Assembly (NCBI GenBank): GCA_947167555.1
Contig: CAMVIO010000003.1
Span: 1 to 25,921 of the forward strand
Source: an uncultured Selenomonadales bacterium
GTDB lineage: Bacteria > Bacillota > Negativicutes > Selenomonadales > Selenomonadaceae
Reading direction: 5' to 3'
Length of the DNA: 25,921 bases
Below are positions 1-10,349 of the stretch, one piece after another. The position numbers were made by a program, and so were the translations under genes. Position 1 is the first letter of the stretch, and every line of letters starts with the position of its first letter. Under the pieces are notes generated by a model that saw only the letters and a program-made list of their open reading frames with translations, was not told the DNA's origin and made no database searches.

Positions 1-4006
<4,006 letters not shown>

Positions 4007-4062
4007 GAAATCCTTCACTCCTTTGCCAAATTTGAGGTACAGGGCGCAAAAGAGAAGCGCGC

Positions 4063-4149
4063 AAAAAACGGAACAGGAAACTAAAAACACGAAAAGACAA
4101 GGCTTTTTTCTCGTTCAAAACCTTGCCGTGAACTATTCCTTATTCCGTT
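4063..4149 (-). promoter_or_regulatory. Structured rpoB leader with a nested terminator-like hairpin (putative attenuator)
   Basis: Between the rpoB promoter and its start codon the transcript can fold into a nested stem. The outer stem pairs AACGGAA and AGGAA (4136-4149) with TTCCT and TTCCGTT (4067-4080), with a small internal bulge, and is followed at once by a run of U encoded at 4063-4068. Inside it, 4098-4125 forms a second hairpin with CAAGG and CCTTG arms. A stem ending in a U-run has the form of an intrinsic terminator or attenuator. The loop is long for a classical terminator, so this assignment is an inference. A 5' segment near 4195-4211 resembles the distal arm (TTTCCTG followed by TCCG) and could compete for pairing. 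Confidence 0.4.
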
Positions 4150-4237
4150 TCTGCCCGTTATCATTCATATTCCATTGACCCACGCGATCATTTTTCGGAT
4201 GGCAGGAAATACTATGCTTCACTTTCTGCAATCACGT

Positions 4238-4266
4238 ATATTACCATATACAGAAAATCATGTCAA
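4238..4266 (-). promoter_or_regulatory. Sigma-A-type promoter for rpoB-rpoC
   Basis: A perfect -35 box TTGACA (4261-4266) and a -10 box TAATAT (4238-4243) are separated by 17 bases. A TG lies one base before the -10, making it an extended -10 promoter. Transcription should begin near 4231, giving a leader of about 225 bases before the rpoB ATG. The -35 box begins only eight bases after the 3D-domain gene stop, and no terminator lies between, so some read-through into rpoB is possible. Confidence 0.85.
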
Positions 4267-4273
4267 TCTTTTT

Positions 4274-4960
4274 TTACCACGGATATTCGAGAATATAGAT
4301 TTCCAAATCTTGCCGTCCGAATTCGAGCGCTTCTTCGTGGGTGTCAAAAGCGATGTCGATGATATTCCCGACAATCGCTCCTCCTGTGTCCTCGGCCACC
4401 GCCTCGCCGTAGCCAGGGATATAAACACGCGTTCCAAGAGGAATGAATGAAGGATCGACAGCGATAACTCCTCGGCGCAGCGGTGTTCCGCTGGCGGTAT
4501 AATGACCGCATCCTGGATCATAAGCACTGTAAGCCGTTGCGGACACATAGACGACTTTTCCTTCTCGCATGGCCTTGTCATGTAATTCCTTGTCATGCTC
4601 CGCTTTCTTTTTCTCCGAATCACGTCTCGCCTTTTCCCGTTTTTCCGTCTCCTTCGCCGCCTCCGGCGCTTTCTTCAAATCTTTTTTCTTCAGCTCCGCC
4701 TGCGTCTTCGGTCCACAAATGCCATCCACCTCAAGATCTCTGTCGCGTTGAAACCTGCGCACCGCTTCCGTTGTCTTTTTGTCAAAAACGCCGTTTGGCT
4801 TTCCCTCCATATATTCAAGCTCAATCAAAGCCTTTTGCAATTCCTGTACAGCCTCTCCACGGGAGCCTTCTTGAAGCAGCCTCGGAGCAGCAAATGCCGT
4901 CTGGCAAAACAGAATTATCATGAGCAATACTAACGGCATCAAGGAAATTTTCTTTATCAT
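4274..4960 (-). CDS. Secreted peptidoglycan-binding 3D-domain protein (putative lytic transglycosylase-like wall hydrolase)
   Basis: This is a 228-residue exported protein. Residues 1-24 form a signal peptide with a likely cleavage after AFA. Residues about 28-92 are a PG_binding_1 domain, with the characteristic GSRGEAVQELQ and NGVFDKKTTEAVRRFQ. Residues 93-134 are a highly charged, probably helical linker rich in Lys and Glu. Residues 136-228 are a 3D domain, whose three conserved aspartates are visible as Asp169 (AVDPSFIPLG), Asp191 (EDTGGAI) and Asp202 (IDIAF). Relatives of this fold (MltA catalytic domain, YuiC/Sps types) cleave the glycan backbone, so a wall-remodelling role is likely but the substrate is not shown. 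A GAGGTGA ribosome-binding site precedes the ATG. The gene appears to be monocistronic, on its own consensus promoter. Confidence 0.88.
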   Translation of the reverse strand: MIKKISLMPLVLLMIILFCQTAFAAPRLLQEGSRGEAVQELQKALIELEYMEGKPNGVFDKKTTEAVRRFQRDRDLEVDGICGPKTQAELKKKDLKKAPEAAKETEKREKARRDSEKKKAEHDKELHDKAMREGKVVYVSATAYSAYDPGCGHYTASGTPLRRGVIAVDPSFIPLGTRVYIPGYGEAVAEDTGGAIVGNIIDIAFDTHEEALEFGRQDLEIYILEYPW

Positions 4961-5020
4961 CTCGTCTCACCTCGGCATGAAATTGTCTGAGAAACTAAAT
5001 TTTCTGCACAATCATTTGTT

Positions 5021-5049
5021 ATTATACCGTGGTAGAAAACCAATGTCAA
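5021..5049 (-). promoter_or_regulatory. Perfect consensus sigma-A promoter for the 3D-domain gene
   Basis: TTGACA (5044-5049), 17 bases, TATAAT (5021-5026): both hexamers match consensus exactly. The -35 box overlaps the U-run of the trmD terminator by two bases, so termination of the upstream operon and initiation of this gene are packed back to back. The expected leader before the ATG at 4960 is about 54 bases. Confidence 0.88.
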
Positions 5050-5075
5050 AAAAGACGGCCAATTCATTGGTCGTC
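5048..5075 (-). terminator. Intrinsic terminator of the ylxM-trmD operon, overlapping the trmD 3' end
   Basis: The arms 5066-5075 and 5054-5063 form a ten-position stem with one mismatch and are followed in the transcript by six U (5048-5053). The trmD stop codon sits in the loop, so a terminating ribosome would cover the hairpin. Confidence 0.85.
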
Positions 5076-5813
5076 TTTTCGCGCCTGTTCCAATTTTATC
5101 AAAAAATCTCGGTCCTCTTGGCTAAGCTCAGCTTTTTCTAGCAAATCGGGACGTCGCTCAAATGTAAGCCGGAGCGACTCTTGTCTTCGCCAGGAAGCAA
5201 TTTTGGCATGGTCACCGGAAAACAACACTTCCGGCACAACTTTCCCATGATAATCGCGAGGACGCGTATATTGCGGATATTCGAGCAAACCGTGATAGAA
5301 CGAATCCGTTGGTGCGGACTCCTCAGATCCCAATACTCCGGGCAACATCCTCGCGACCGCGTCAACCATGACCATCGCTGGAAGTTCTCCGCCAGTCAAC
5401 ACATAATCTCCAATGGACAGCACTTCATCCGCCAGTTCCGTAATCCTCGCATCAAAGCCTTCATAATGGCCGCAAAGAAAAATAAGCTGATCATAAGCGG
5501 ACAATTCTTTCGCCTTGTTTTGAGTAAAAACTTCACCGTCCGGACTCATCAGCAACACACGCCGTCGCTCGAAATGTGTCGTTCCAAGCAAAAAATGCAT
5601 CGCCCGGAAAATCGGCTCAGGTTTCAACACCATGCCGCTTCCGCCGCCGAAAGGTGAATCATCAACATGTTTATGCCTGTCAAACGCAAAATCGCGCGGA
5701 TTCAAAATATGAATATCGAGAATGCCGTTGTCCCTGGCACGACGAAGGATACTATCGTCAAAGGGGCCGAGAAACATAGACGGAAACAACGACACAAAAT
5801 CAATACGCATCAT
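5064..5813 (-). CDS. trmD: tRNA (guanine37-N1)-methyltransferase TrmD
   Basis: TrmD methylates G37 next to the anticodon of tRNAs reading CNN-type codons, using S-adenosylmethionine and preventing +1 frameshifting. The 249-residue length is typical. The SPOUT trefoil-knot motifs are present: GGGSGMV near 57-62, CGHYEGFD at 114-121 and GDYVLTGGELPA at 135-146. The catalytic aspartate is in PTDSF (Asp170, counting from the first ATG). Two adjacent ATG codons are possible starts (5813 and 5810). The first overlaps the rimM stop as ATGA, which indicates translational coupling. In Bacillus rplS follows this gene, but here the operon ends at trmD with a terminator. Confidence 0.97.
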   Translation of the reverse strand: MMRIDFVSLFPSMFLGPFDDSILRRARDNGILDIHILNPRDFAFDRHKHVDDSPFGGGSGMVLKPEPIFRAMHFLLGTTHFERRRVLLMSPDGEVFTQNKAKELSAYDQLIFLCGHYEGFDARITELADEVLSIGDYVLTGGELPAMVMVDAVARMLPGVLGSEESAPTDSFYHGLLEYPQYTRPRDYHGKVVPEVLFSGDHAKIASWRRQESLRLTFERRPDLLEKAELSQEDRDFLIKLEQARKDDQ

Positions 5814-6331
5814 TCGGCCACTTCCGGCATCAAAACCACCATACGCCCATCTCCGATTGAGAGTTCCTTGACCACTTTTTTTAATGCGGGGACCAGTACA
5901 TCCTCCGATCGTCCCGGAAGCGATACGACATAAACATCGTTGCTTCCTGTCCTGATTACGTCCGTAACGGTACCGAGCACAGTTCCGTCCATTTCTTCCA
6001 CGGAAAGTCCGATAATATCCGAAATATAGTACTCGCCGTCTTTGAGCGGCATCGCCTCTGAACGGTCCACGGAAACCAAAACGCCTGTCAAGGTCGCAGC
6101 CGCCTCGCGCGTTTCAATACCGTCAAAAACCATCAGCACATGTTTCCTTTGATATCGGACGCTCTTGATCTTTACGGGCTTGCCGTCGACGTAACAATGT
6201 GTCATTCCATCAAAACGTTTAGGAAAATCAGTCATGGGAATAATCTTCATTTCGCCTTTCACACCGTGTGGCGCGCCGATTTTTCCTATGACTATGCGTC
6301 GATCAGCTTCGGATGGCGATGACTTTTCCAT
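5810..6331 (-). CDS. rimM: 16S rRNA processing/ribosome maturation factor RimM
   Basis: RimM assists maturation of the 30S head by binding ribosomal protein S19. The 173-residue protein shows the family signature IGKIGAPHGVKGEMKI near its N-terminus, a beta-barrel RimM domain to about residue 95, and a C-terminal PRC-barrel segment with YYISDIIGLSVEE and NDVYVV. The ATG at 6331 lies inside the 3' end of the upstream ylqD gene, giving a 29-base overlap. I see no better start between the two, and only a weak GAGG lies 11 bases upstream, so coupling to ylqD translation is likely. The stop overlaps trmD by four bases. Confidence 0.96.
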   Translation of the reverse strand: MEKSSPSEADRRIVIGKIGAPHGVKGEMKIIPMTDFPKRFDGMTHCYVDGKPVKIKSVRYQRKHVLMVFDGIETREAAATLTGVLVSVDRSEAMPLKDGEYYISDIIGLSVEEMDGTVLGTVTDVIRTGSNDVYVVSLPGRSEDVLVPALKKVVKELSIGDGRMVVLMPEVAE

Positions 6332-6710
6332 CTTCGATCAAAACCTCAACATTCATCATGGCATGAAAATCATCCCCGACTTTCACTTCCACCTGACGTT
6401 CCAGCTGTCCTTGCAAGATTTCTGCGCCCAGAGCAAGTTTTCCAATATCGGCAAGCTTTTGCTCCGTTTCTGCCTTGAAAGCTTCCCGCTGCTGCCGCTC
6501 CATGCCGAAATGCTGGCGAATTGCCTGAAGCGCCTGCAGATTGCCTTGTGCTTGTTCCTGTATGACCCGCTTTTCCTCAAGATCAATCTGCTGAAGCTCC
6601 ATCGTCACCTGATTCAGCTTTTGTGACAAATCGTCGCTGATGCGTTTCCTGAGTTTTTCCGTCAGCTTTGCCTTGATCGTGACCGGCATTTTCAAGCTAA
6701 TGCTGTCCAT
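6303..6710 (-). CDS. ylqD: YlqD family protein of unknown function
   Basis: The protein has 135 residues. Its position, between the KH-domain gene and rimM, is where Bacillus carries ylqD. Its build also fits that family: a short beta-rich start (SISLKMPVTIKAKLTEKLR), a long central region rich in Gln, Glu and Lys that is probably a coiled coil (about 30-100), and a small beta-rich end (VEVKVGDDFHAMMNVEVLIE). No catalytic motif is visible and the function is unknown. An association with ribosome biogenesis is suggested only by the operon. A clear AAGGAG site precedes the ATG. Upstream are an intrinsic terminator-like hairpin and a small hairpin, so this gene and those after it may be expressed at a lower level than ffh-rpsP-khpA. 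Confidence 0.85.
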   Translation of the reverse strand: MDSISLKMPVTIKAKLTEKLRKRISDDLSQKLNQVTMELQQIDLEEKRVIQEQAQGNLQALQAIRQHFGMERQQREAFKAETEQKLADIGKLALGAEILQGQLERQVEVKVGDDFHAMMNVEVLIEDGKVIAIRS

Positions 6711-6725
6711 TTCGTCTCCTTTCCC

Positions 6726-6740
6726 GTCGGGATTCCCGAC
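6726..6740 (-). other. Small perfect hairpin just upstream of the ylqD ribosome-binding site
   Basis: GTCGGG, a three-base loop, then CCCGAC form a perfect six-base-pair stem immediately before the AAGGAG of ylqD. It could be a processing or stability stem left after the adjacent terminator, or modulate ribosome access. The function is not established. Confidence 0.55.
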
Positions 6741-6779
6741 AAAAACAGCGGCAATCGCCTATAAAAGGCGTATTGCCGC
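6741..6779 (-). terminator. Intrinsic terminator inside the operon, between khpA and ylqD
   Basis: GCGGCAAT (6772-6779) pairs perfectly with ATTGCCGC (6748-6755), and the stem is extended by a CGCC/GGCG inner helix. It is followed in the transcript by UGUUUUUG. It begins eight bases after the khpA stop. Because ylqD-rimM-trmD have no visible promoter of their own, this looks like a partial terminator that lowers downstream expression. Confidence 0.72.
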
Positions 6780-6786
6780 ACATCGT

Positions 6787-7014
6787 TCAGATAATCTCCA
6801 CAGTAACCCTTTGGTTCTCACGGGTGGCCGCGGCCTTAACAACTGTCCGCATCGCTTTTGCGATACGCCCCTGCTTGCCGATGACCTTCCCCATATCTTC
6901 CTGCGCAACATGCAGCTCAAATACGGTCATACGATCCTCGTCTTTTTCTTCGACGACAACCGATTCCGGATGATCCACAAGTGCTCTGGCAATAATTTCA
7001 ACGATTTCTTTCAT
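6787..7014 (-). CDS. khpA: KH-domain RNA-binding protein KhpA (YlqC)
   Basis: This 75-residue protein is essentially one KH domain. The GxxG RNA-contact loop is GKQG (residues 46-49) within MGKVIGKQGRIAKAMRTVVK, and the C-terminal strand is RVTVEII. In other Firmicutes KhpA pairs with KhpB/Jag, binds many RNAs and affects cell length and division. That role is family knowledge and nothing here tests it. The gene follows rpsP by 47 bases, and an AGAGGAA ribosome-binding site precedes the ATG. This is the standard position, between rpsP and ylqD/rimM. Confidence 0.94.
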   Translation of the reverse strand: MKEIVEIIARALVDHPESVVVEEKDEDRMTVFELHVAQEDMGKVIGKQGRIAKAMRTVVKAAATRENQRVTVEII

Positions 7015-7061
7015 GTTAATTCCTCTTTCTCAGGGAAAAGACGACTTCGCAGAGAACTCAC

Positions 7062-7346
7062 TTACTTCTCCTGCTTTTTCGCATGCTTCAAAGCGTCGAA
7101 CTTTGCCATGATTCCCTTATGGCTAAGCAACGAGCGCACCGTATCCGTGGGCTGTGCGCCCTTCTGGAGCCAGCCGAGCACCTTCTCCTCATCCACATTG
7201 ACCACTGCCGGCTCTTTCGTGGAATCGTAATTGCCGACGATTTCAATAAAACGGCCATCTCGCGGCGCACGAGAATCAGCAACGACGATGCGATAAAACG
7301 GATGCTTCTTAGCCCCCATACGGTTCAAACGAATCTTGACTGCCAT
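7062..7346 (-). CDS. rpsP: 30S ribosomal protein S16
   Basis: S16 is a primary assembly protein of the 30S body. The 94-residue product begins [20 protein letters not shown], the family hallmark, and contains [15 protein letters not shown] and a lysine-rich tail. An in-frame ATG two codons upstream lies only three bases after the AAGGAGG ribosome-binding site. The ATG at 7346, nine bases after it, is therefore the better start and matches homologues. It lies between ffh and khpA, as in Bacillus. Confidence 0.96.
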   Translation of the reverse strand: MAVKIRLNRMGAKKHPFYRIVVADSRAPRDGRFIEIVGNYDSTKEPAVVNVDEEKVLGWLQKGAQPTDTVRSLLSHKGIMAKFDALKHAKKQEK

Positions 7347-7428
7347 TTGCATTCACCTCCTTGCACAGCGAAGCAATTGCTCCGATATTCTATCAGGAAA
7401 GCAGAGAAACGACGCTCCCAGACAATTG

Positions 7429-8778
7429 TCATGGGAGGAACGGCAGGCGGAACCTTGAAAGTCCCTTCCCCTGCAGCTTTTTCATCTTCTTCATCATTTT
7501 CCGCATTTCGGCAAATTGTTTCAAAACCTTGTTGACGTCCTGCACACGCGTCCCGCTTCCCATCGCGATCCGTTTGCGACGGCTGCCGTTGACGATTGAA
7601 ATATCGGCGCGTTCCGCAGGGGTCATCGACCGGATGATGGCCTCGACATGCTTGATCTCTTTTCCATTGAGATCGACATCGACTCCTTCCAGTTGCTTCT
7701 TTACATTTCCCATGCCCGGAAGCATGCCCAGAATATCCCCGAAAGAACCCATCTTTCGGATTTGCTGAAGCTGGTCGAGAAAATCATCCAGCGTAAACTC
7801 GTTCTTGCGAAGTTTTTTCTCAATCTTCTTGGCTTCCTCGGCGTTATAGACACTCTGCGCTTTTTCTATCAGCGAGAGCACATCGCCCATGCCGAGAATA
7901 CGCGAAGCCATCCGGTCGGGATAGAACGGTTCGAGGGCATCGAGTTTCTCGCCCATACCAACAAACTTGATTGGACAACCTGTAACCGCTTTGACCGAAA
8001 GCGCCGCGCCGCCGCGCGCATCGCCATCCATCTTCGTCAGCGCCACGCCGTCCACGCCAAGTTCCTTGTGAAAGCTTTCAGCGACGTTTACCGCGTCCTG
8101 GCCCGTCATCGCATCGACCACAAGCAAAATCTCATGCGGAGAAACCTCCGCTTTGACCGAGCGAAGCTCCTGCATCAATTCCTCGTTGATATGAAGCCGT
8201 CCCGCGGTATCTATCAGCACTACGTCAAGCGCATGGGCCGCTGCATAGGGCAACGCGTTTTTCGCAATCGTCACCGCGTCCGTGCCAGGTTCCATCGAAA
8301 ATACGGGAATGCCAAGCTGCTCGCCAAGCACTTGGAGCTGCTTCACCGCCGCCGGACGATAAATATCGTCCGCTACCAGAAGCGGATGCTTGCCCTGCTT
8401 TTTCAATAGGCGCGCCAACTTGCCCGCCGTCGTCGTTTTTCCCGAACCTTGCAGACCGACCATCATGACAATCGTCGGCGGCTGCGATGAAATATTGATT
8501 TTGCTTTGTTCTCCGCCCATCAACGCCGTCAATTCCTCATTGACGATGCCAATCACGGCCTGCGCGGGCGTCAGTGTATCCAGAACGTCCTGTCCGACAG
8601 CGCGTTCTTTCACGCGCTTCACAAAATCCTTGACGACCTTGAAATTGACATCCGCCTCGAGAAGAGCCATGCGGACGTCACGCATAGCTTCGCTGACGTC
8701 TTCCTCTGTCAACTTCCCGTGGCTGCGGAGTTTTTTAAAGGTCTCCTGCAAACGGTCGGCCAATCCTTCAAAAATCAT
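7429..8778 (-). CDS. ffh: Signal recognition particle GTPase Ffh
   Basis: Ffh binds SRP RNA and the signal sequences of nascent membrane and secreted proteins, and delivers them to FtsY. The 449-residue protein has an N-terminal four-helix N domain (1-100). The GTPase domain shows G1 GLQGSGKT (108-115), DTAGR (190-194) and TKMD (248-251). A methionine-rich M domain follows from about 325, with MGSFGDILGMLPGMG and SGTRVQDVNKVLKQF near the RNA-binding part and a basic, Met-rich end. The start overlaps the ylxM stop by four bases (ATGA), which indicates coupling. Confidence 0.98.
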   Translation of the reverse strand: MIFEGLADRLQETFKKLRSHGKLTEEDVSEAMRDVRMALLEADVNFKVVKDFVKRVKERAVGQDVLDTLTPAQAVIGIVNEELTALMGGEQSKINISSQPPTIVMMVGLQGSGKTTTAGKLARLLKKQGKHPLLVADDIYRPAAVKQLQVLGEQLGIPVFSMEPGTDAVTIAKNALPYAAAHALDVVLIDTAGRLHINEELMQELRSVKAEVSPHEILLVVDAMTGQDAVNVAESFHKELGVDGVALTKMDGDARGGAALSVKAVTGCPIKFVGMGEKLDALEPFYPDRMASRILGMGDVLSLIEKAQSVYNAEEAKKIEKKLRKNEFTLDDFLDQLQQIRKMGSFGDILGMLPGMGNVKKQLEGVDVDLNGKEIKHVEAIIRSMTPAERADISIVNGSRRKRIAMGSGTRVQDVNKVLKQFAEMRKMMKKMKKLQGKGLSRFRLPFLP

Positions 8779-9128
8779 CTCATATCCTCCAGCCCCGCAA
8801 GCGGGACAAGCAATCGCAAAAGCTCATTTTTTGCCGCTTCATCATCTGTGTGCAACGCTTGCAAACCGTGATATACCCTTGCCAGCGTCTCACGCTCGAC
8901 ATCGCGGCGCGCAAGCAATCCCAAACAGGCTTCATAATCTTCCATGATCTGTTCGGAACGGCGCAGCATATCGTGAACTGCCTGTCGCGAGATGCCCAGC
9001 GTCTCACCGATTTCCGACAGAGAATAATCATCATACAAACTCATGGAAAGACACCGCTGCTGCTTCTCCGTCAAAAGCGCGCCATACAAGTCAAACAACG
9101 AGGACCGGCGCAAGAATTCTTCCAGCAT
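8775..9128 (-). CDS. ylxM: YlxM, helix-turn-helix protein associated with SRP (UPF0122 family)
   Basis: This is a 117-residue protein with a sigma-region-4-like helix-turn-helix: TEKQQRCLSMSLYDDYSLSE followed by IGETLGISRQAVHDMLRRSE. YlxM homologues are encoded next to ffh and are reported to bind SRP components. The open frame allows starts at 9182 and at an ATG at 9152. I place the start at 9128 for three reasons: a GGGTGA site precedes it, it aligns with the length of Bacillus YlxM, and the promoter at 9164-9192 predicts a transcript start near 9157, which would leave almost no leader for the earlier codons. It is the first gene of the ylxM-ffh-rpsP-khpA-ylqD-rimM-trmD unit. Confidence 0.9.
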   Translation of the reverse strand: MLEEFLRRSSLFDLYGALLTEKQQRCLSMSLYDDYSLSEIGETLGISRQAVHDMLRRSEQIMEDYEACLGLLARRDVERETLARVYHGLQALHTDDEAAKNELLRLLVPLAGLEDMR

Positions 9129-9163
9129 ATCTTTCACCCACGCCAAATTCATTGACGATGGAC

Positions 9164-9192
9164 AGTATAACGGATAAAGCAATTCCTGTCAA
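9164..9192 (-). promoter_or_regulatory. Sigma-A-type promoter for the ylxM-ffh-rpsP-trmD operon
   Basis: TTGACA (9187-9192), 17 bases, TATACT (9164-9169). It gives a leader of roughly 29 bases before the chosen ylxM start. It is the only strong promoter I found for this seven-gene unit. Confidence 0.85.
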
Positions 9193-9223
9193 GGATTTTC
9201 CCTTGTCACATGATAATTATTGC

Positions 9224-9260
9224 AAAAAGAAAACCACTCCCGTAAAAAAACGGAAGCGGT
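9224..9260 (-). terminator. Intrinsic terminator after the cobalamin adenosyltransferase gene
   Basis: Arms 9250-9260 and 9233-9243 form an 11-base-pair stem with two G-U pairs and a U-rich loop. It is followed by UUUUCUUUUU in the transcript. It lies 16 bases after the stop at 9276 and closes the ndk unit. Confidence 0.88.
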
Positions 9261-9275
9261 CTTTCAAAAACGAAC

Positions 9276-9788
9276 TTATTCCACCGGTGGAACGTCTTTT
9301 TCCTCCAGACGCATGAGCATGAAGCAATAGTCCGAAAGACGGTTGATATAGAGACGGTCAACCTCGGCGACTTCCTCTTCCTTGGCAAGGCGGAGCATCT
9401 GACGCTCAGCGCGCCGCGCAATTGTCCGCGCAAGGTCTAGCATCGCGCCGCCCTTGGTGTTGCCCGGAATCAGAAAACAGCCGAGCGCGCCGACCTCATT
9501 CTCAATGCGATCCATTTCATTTTCCATATCCTTGATATGATATTCATTGATCATCGGACGAGCGCCGACGCTGGCAAGATCGGCCATGAAGTTCGGGATG
9601 TCTCTTTGCAGCGCGAGAATCAGTTGCCTGACTTCTTTGTTTTCGCAAAAAGCACGCGCCATGCCCAGTGCGGAGTTCATCTCGTCAATGATGCCATAGG
9701 TCTCGACGCGAAGCGAATCCTTGTCCACGCGTTGCCCCGTATAGAGGCTCGTCTGTCCCTTGTCCCCTGTTTTCGTGTAAACGCCCAT
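9276..9788 (-). CDS. PduO-type ATP:cob(I)alamin adenosyltransferase
   Basis: The enzyme transfers the adenosyl group of ATP to cob(I)alamin to make adenosylcobalamin, the cofactor of radical mutases and diol dehydratases. The 170-residue protein carries the PduO/MMAB signatures: YTKTGDKGQTSL (4-15, ATP-binding), RVETYGIIDEMNSALG (27-42), FLIPGNTKGGAMLDLARTIA (105-124, with conserved arginines) and YINRLSDYCF (147-156). A GAGGTGAAAG site precedes the ATG. It follows ndk by 40 bases with no promoter between, so the two are probably cotranscribed. No B12-dependent enzyme is in the window. In propionate-producing Negativicutes the usual client would be methylmalonyl-CoA mutase, but that is an inference. 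Confidence 0.93.
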   Translation of the reverse strand: MGVYTKTGDKGQTSLYTGQRVDKDSLRVETYGIIDEMNSALGMARAFCENKEVRQLILALQRDIPNFMADLASVGARPMINEYHIKDMENEMDRIENEVGALGCFLIPGNTKGGAMLDLARTIARRAERQMLRLAKEEEVAEVDRLYINRLSDYCFMLMRLEEKDVPPVE

Positions 9789-9828
9789 GCTCTTTCACCT
9801 CGTCTAAAAAATTTTCATATCCAAAAAC

Positions 9829-10245
9829 TCAGTCAAAAATCTCCGACTCGTTGAAGAAAATATGAATTTCCCGTGCCGCGCTCTCCGGACTGTCCGAAGC
9901 GTGAACGGCGTTCTCGCCTTTGCTTGCCGCGTAAAGCTTGCGAATCGTTCCTTCCGCTGCTTCCTTCGGATCGGTCTTTCCGTTGATTTCACGCACCTTC
10001 GCGATAGCATTATCTCCTGCGAGTACCATCGCCACAATCGGGCCGGAAGTCATGAAGCTTTCCAGCTCCGCATAGTACGGACGGCCAATATGCTCCTCAT
10101 AGTGCTTCGCTGCAACTTCCTTCGTCATCTTCATCATCCGTACCGCGAGAAGGCGAAGGCCCGCATCCTCGTAAATCTTGATGATGTCGCCCGTATGACG
10201 CCCCTTGAAAGCATCAGGTTTTACCAATACCAATGTTTTTTCCAT
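9829..10245 (-). CDS. ndk: Nucleoside diphosphate kinase
   Basis: Ndk equilibrates nucleoside di- and triphosphates through a phosphohistidine intermediate. The 138-residue protein begins MEKTLVLVKPDAFKGRHTGD and has the active-site segment ENAVHASDSPESAAREI with the catalytic His115. Other family positions, such as HYEEHIGRPYYAEL and GTIRKLYA, are intact. An AAAGGAG site precedes the ATG. It has its own strong promoter and leads a two-gene unit with the cobalamin adenosyltransferase gene. Both use nucleoside triphosphates, but I see no specific reason for the pairing. Confidence 0.97.
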   Translation of the reverse strand: MEKTLVLVKPDAFKGRHTGDIIKIYEDAGLRLLAVRMMKMTKEVAAKHYEEHIGRPYYAELESFMTSGPIVAMVLAGDNAIAKVREINGKTDPKEAAEGTIRKLYAASKGENAVHASDSPESAAREIHIFFNESEIFD

Positions 10246-10289
10246 GAATCGTGTCTCCTTTAATTTTAAAATTATGTTTGCCGATTTCT

Positions 10290-10318
10290 ATTATAAATTC
10301 CCCGTAAAAAAATGTAAA
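10290..10318 (-). promoter_or_regulatory. Sigma-A-type promoter for ndk
   Basis: TTTACA (10313-10318), 17 bases, TATAAT (10290-10295). The expected transcript start is about 38 bases before the ndk ATG. I see no terminator between cca and this promoter. Confidence 0.83.
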
Positions 10319-10349
10319 GATGAAGGTCACGTTCCTATGCTCATATGCC

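Noticed and set aside
4007..4090. 28-codon upstream extension of rpoB starting with GTG
   Set aside because: The extension is hydrophobic/cysteine-rich and unlike RpoB. A good ribosome-binding site and family homology begin at the ATG at 4006.
9129..9182. Longer ylxM start (9182 or 9152)
   Set aside because: The promoter -10 at 9164-9169 lies inside that segment and no ribosome-binding site precedes those codons.
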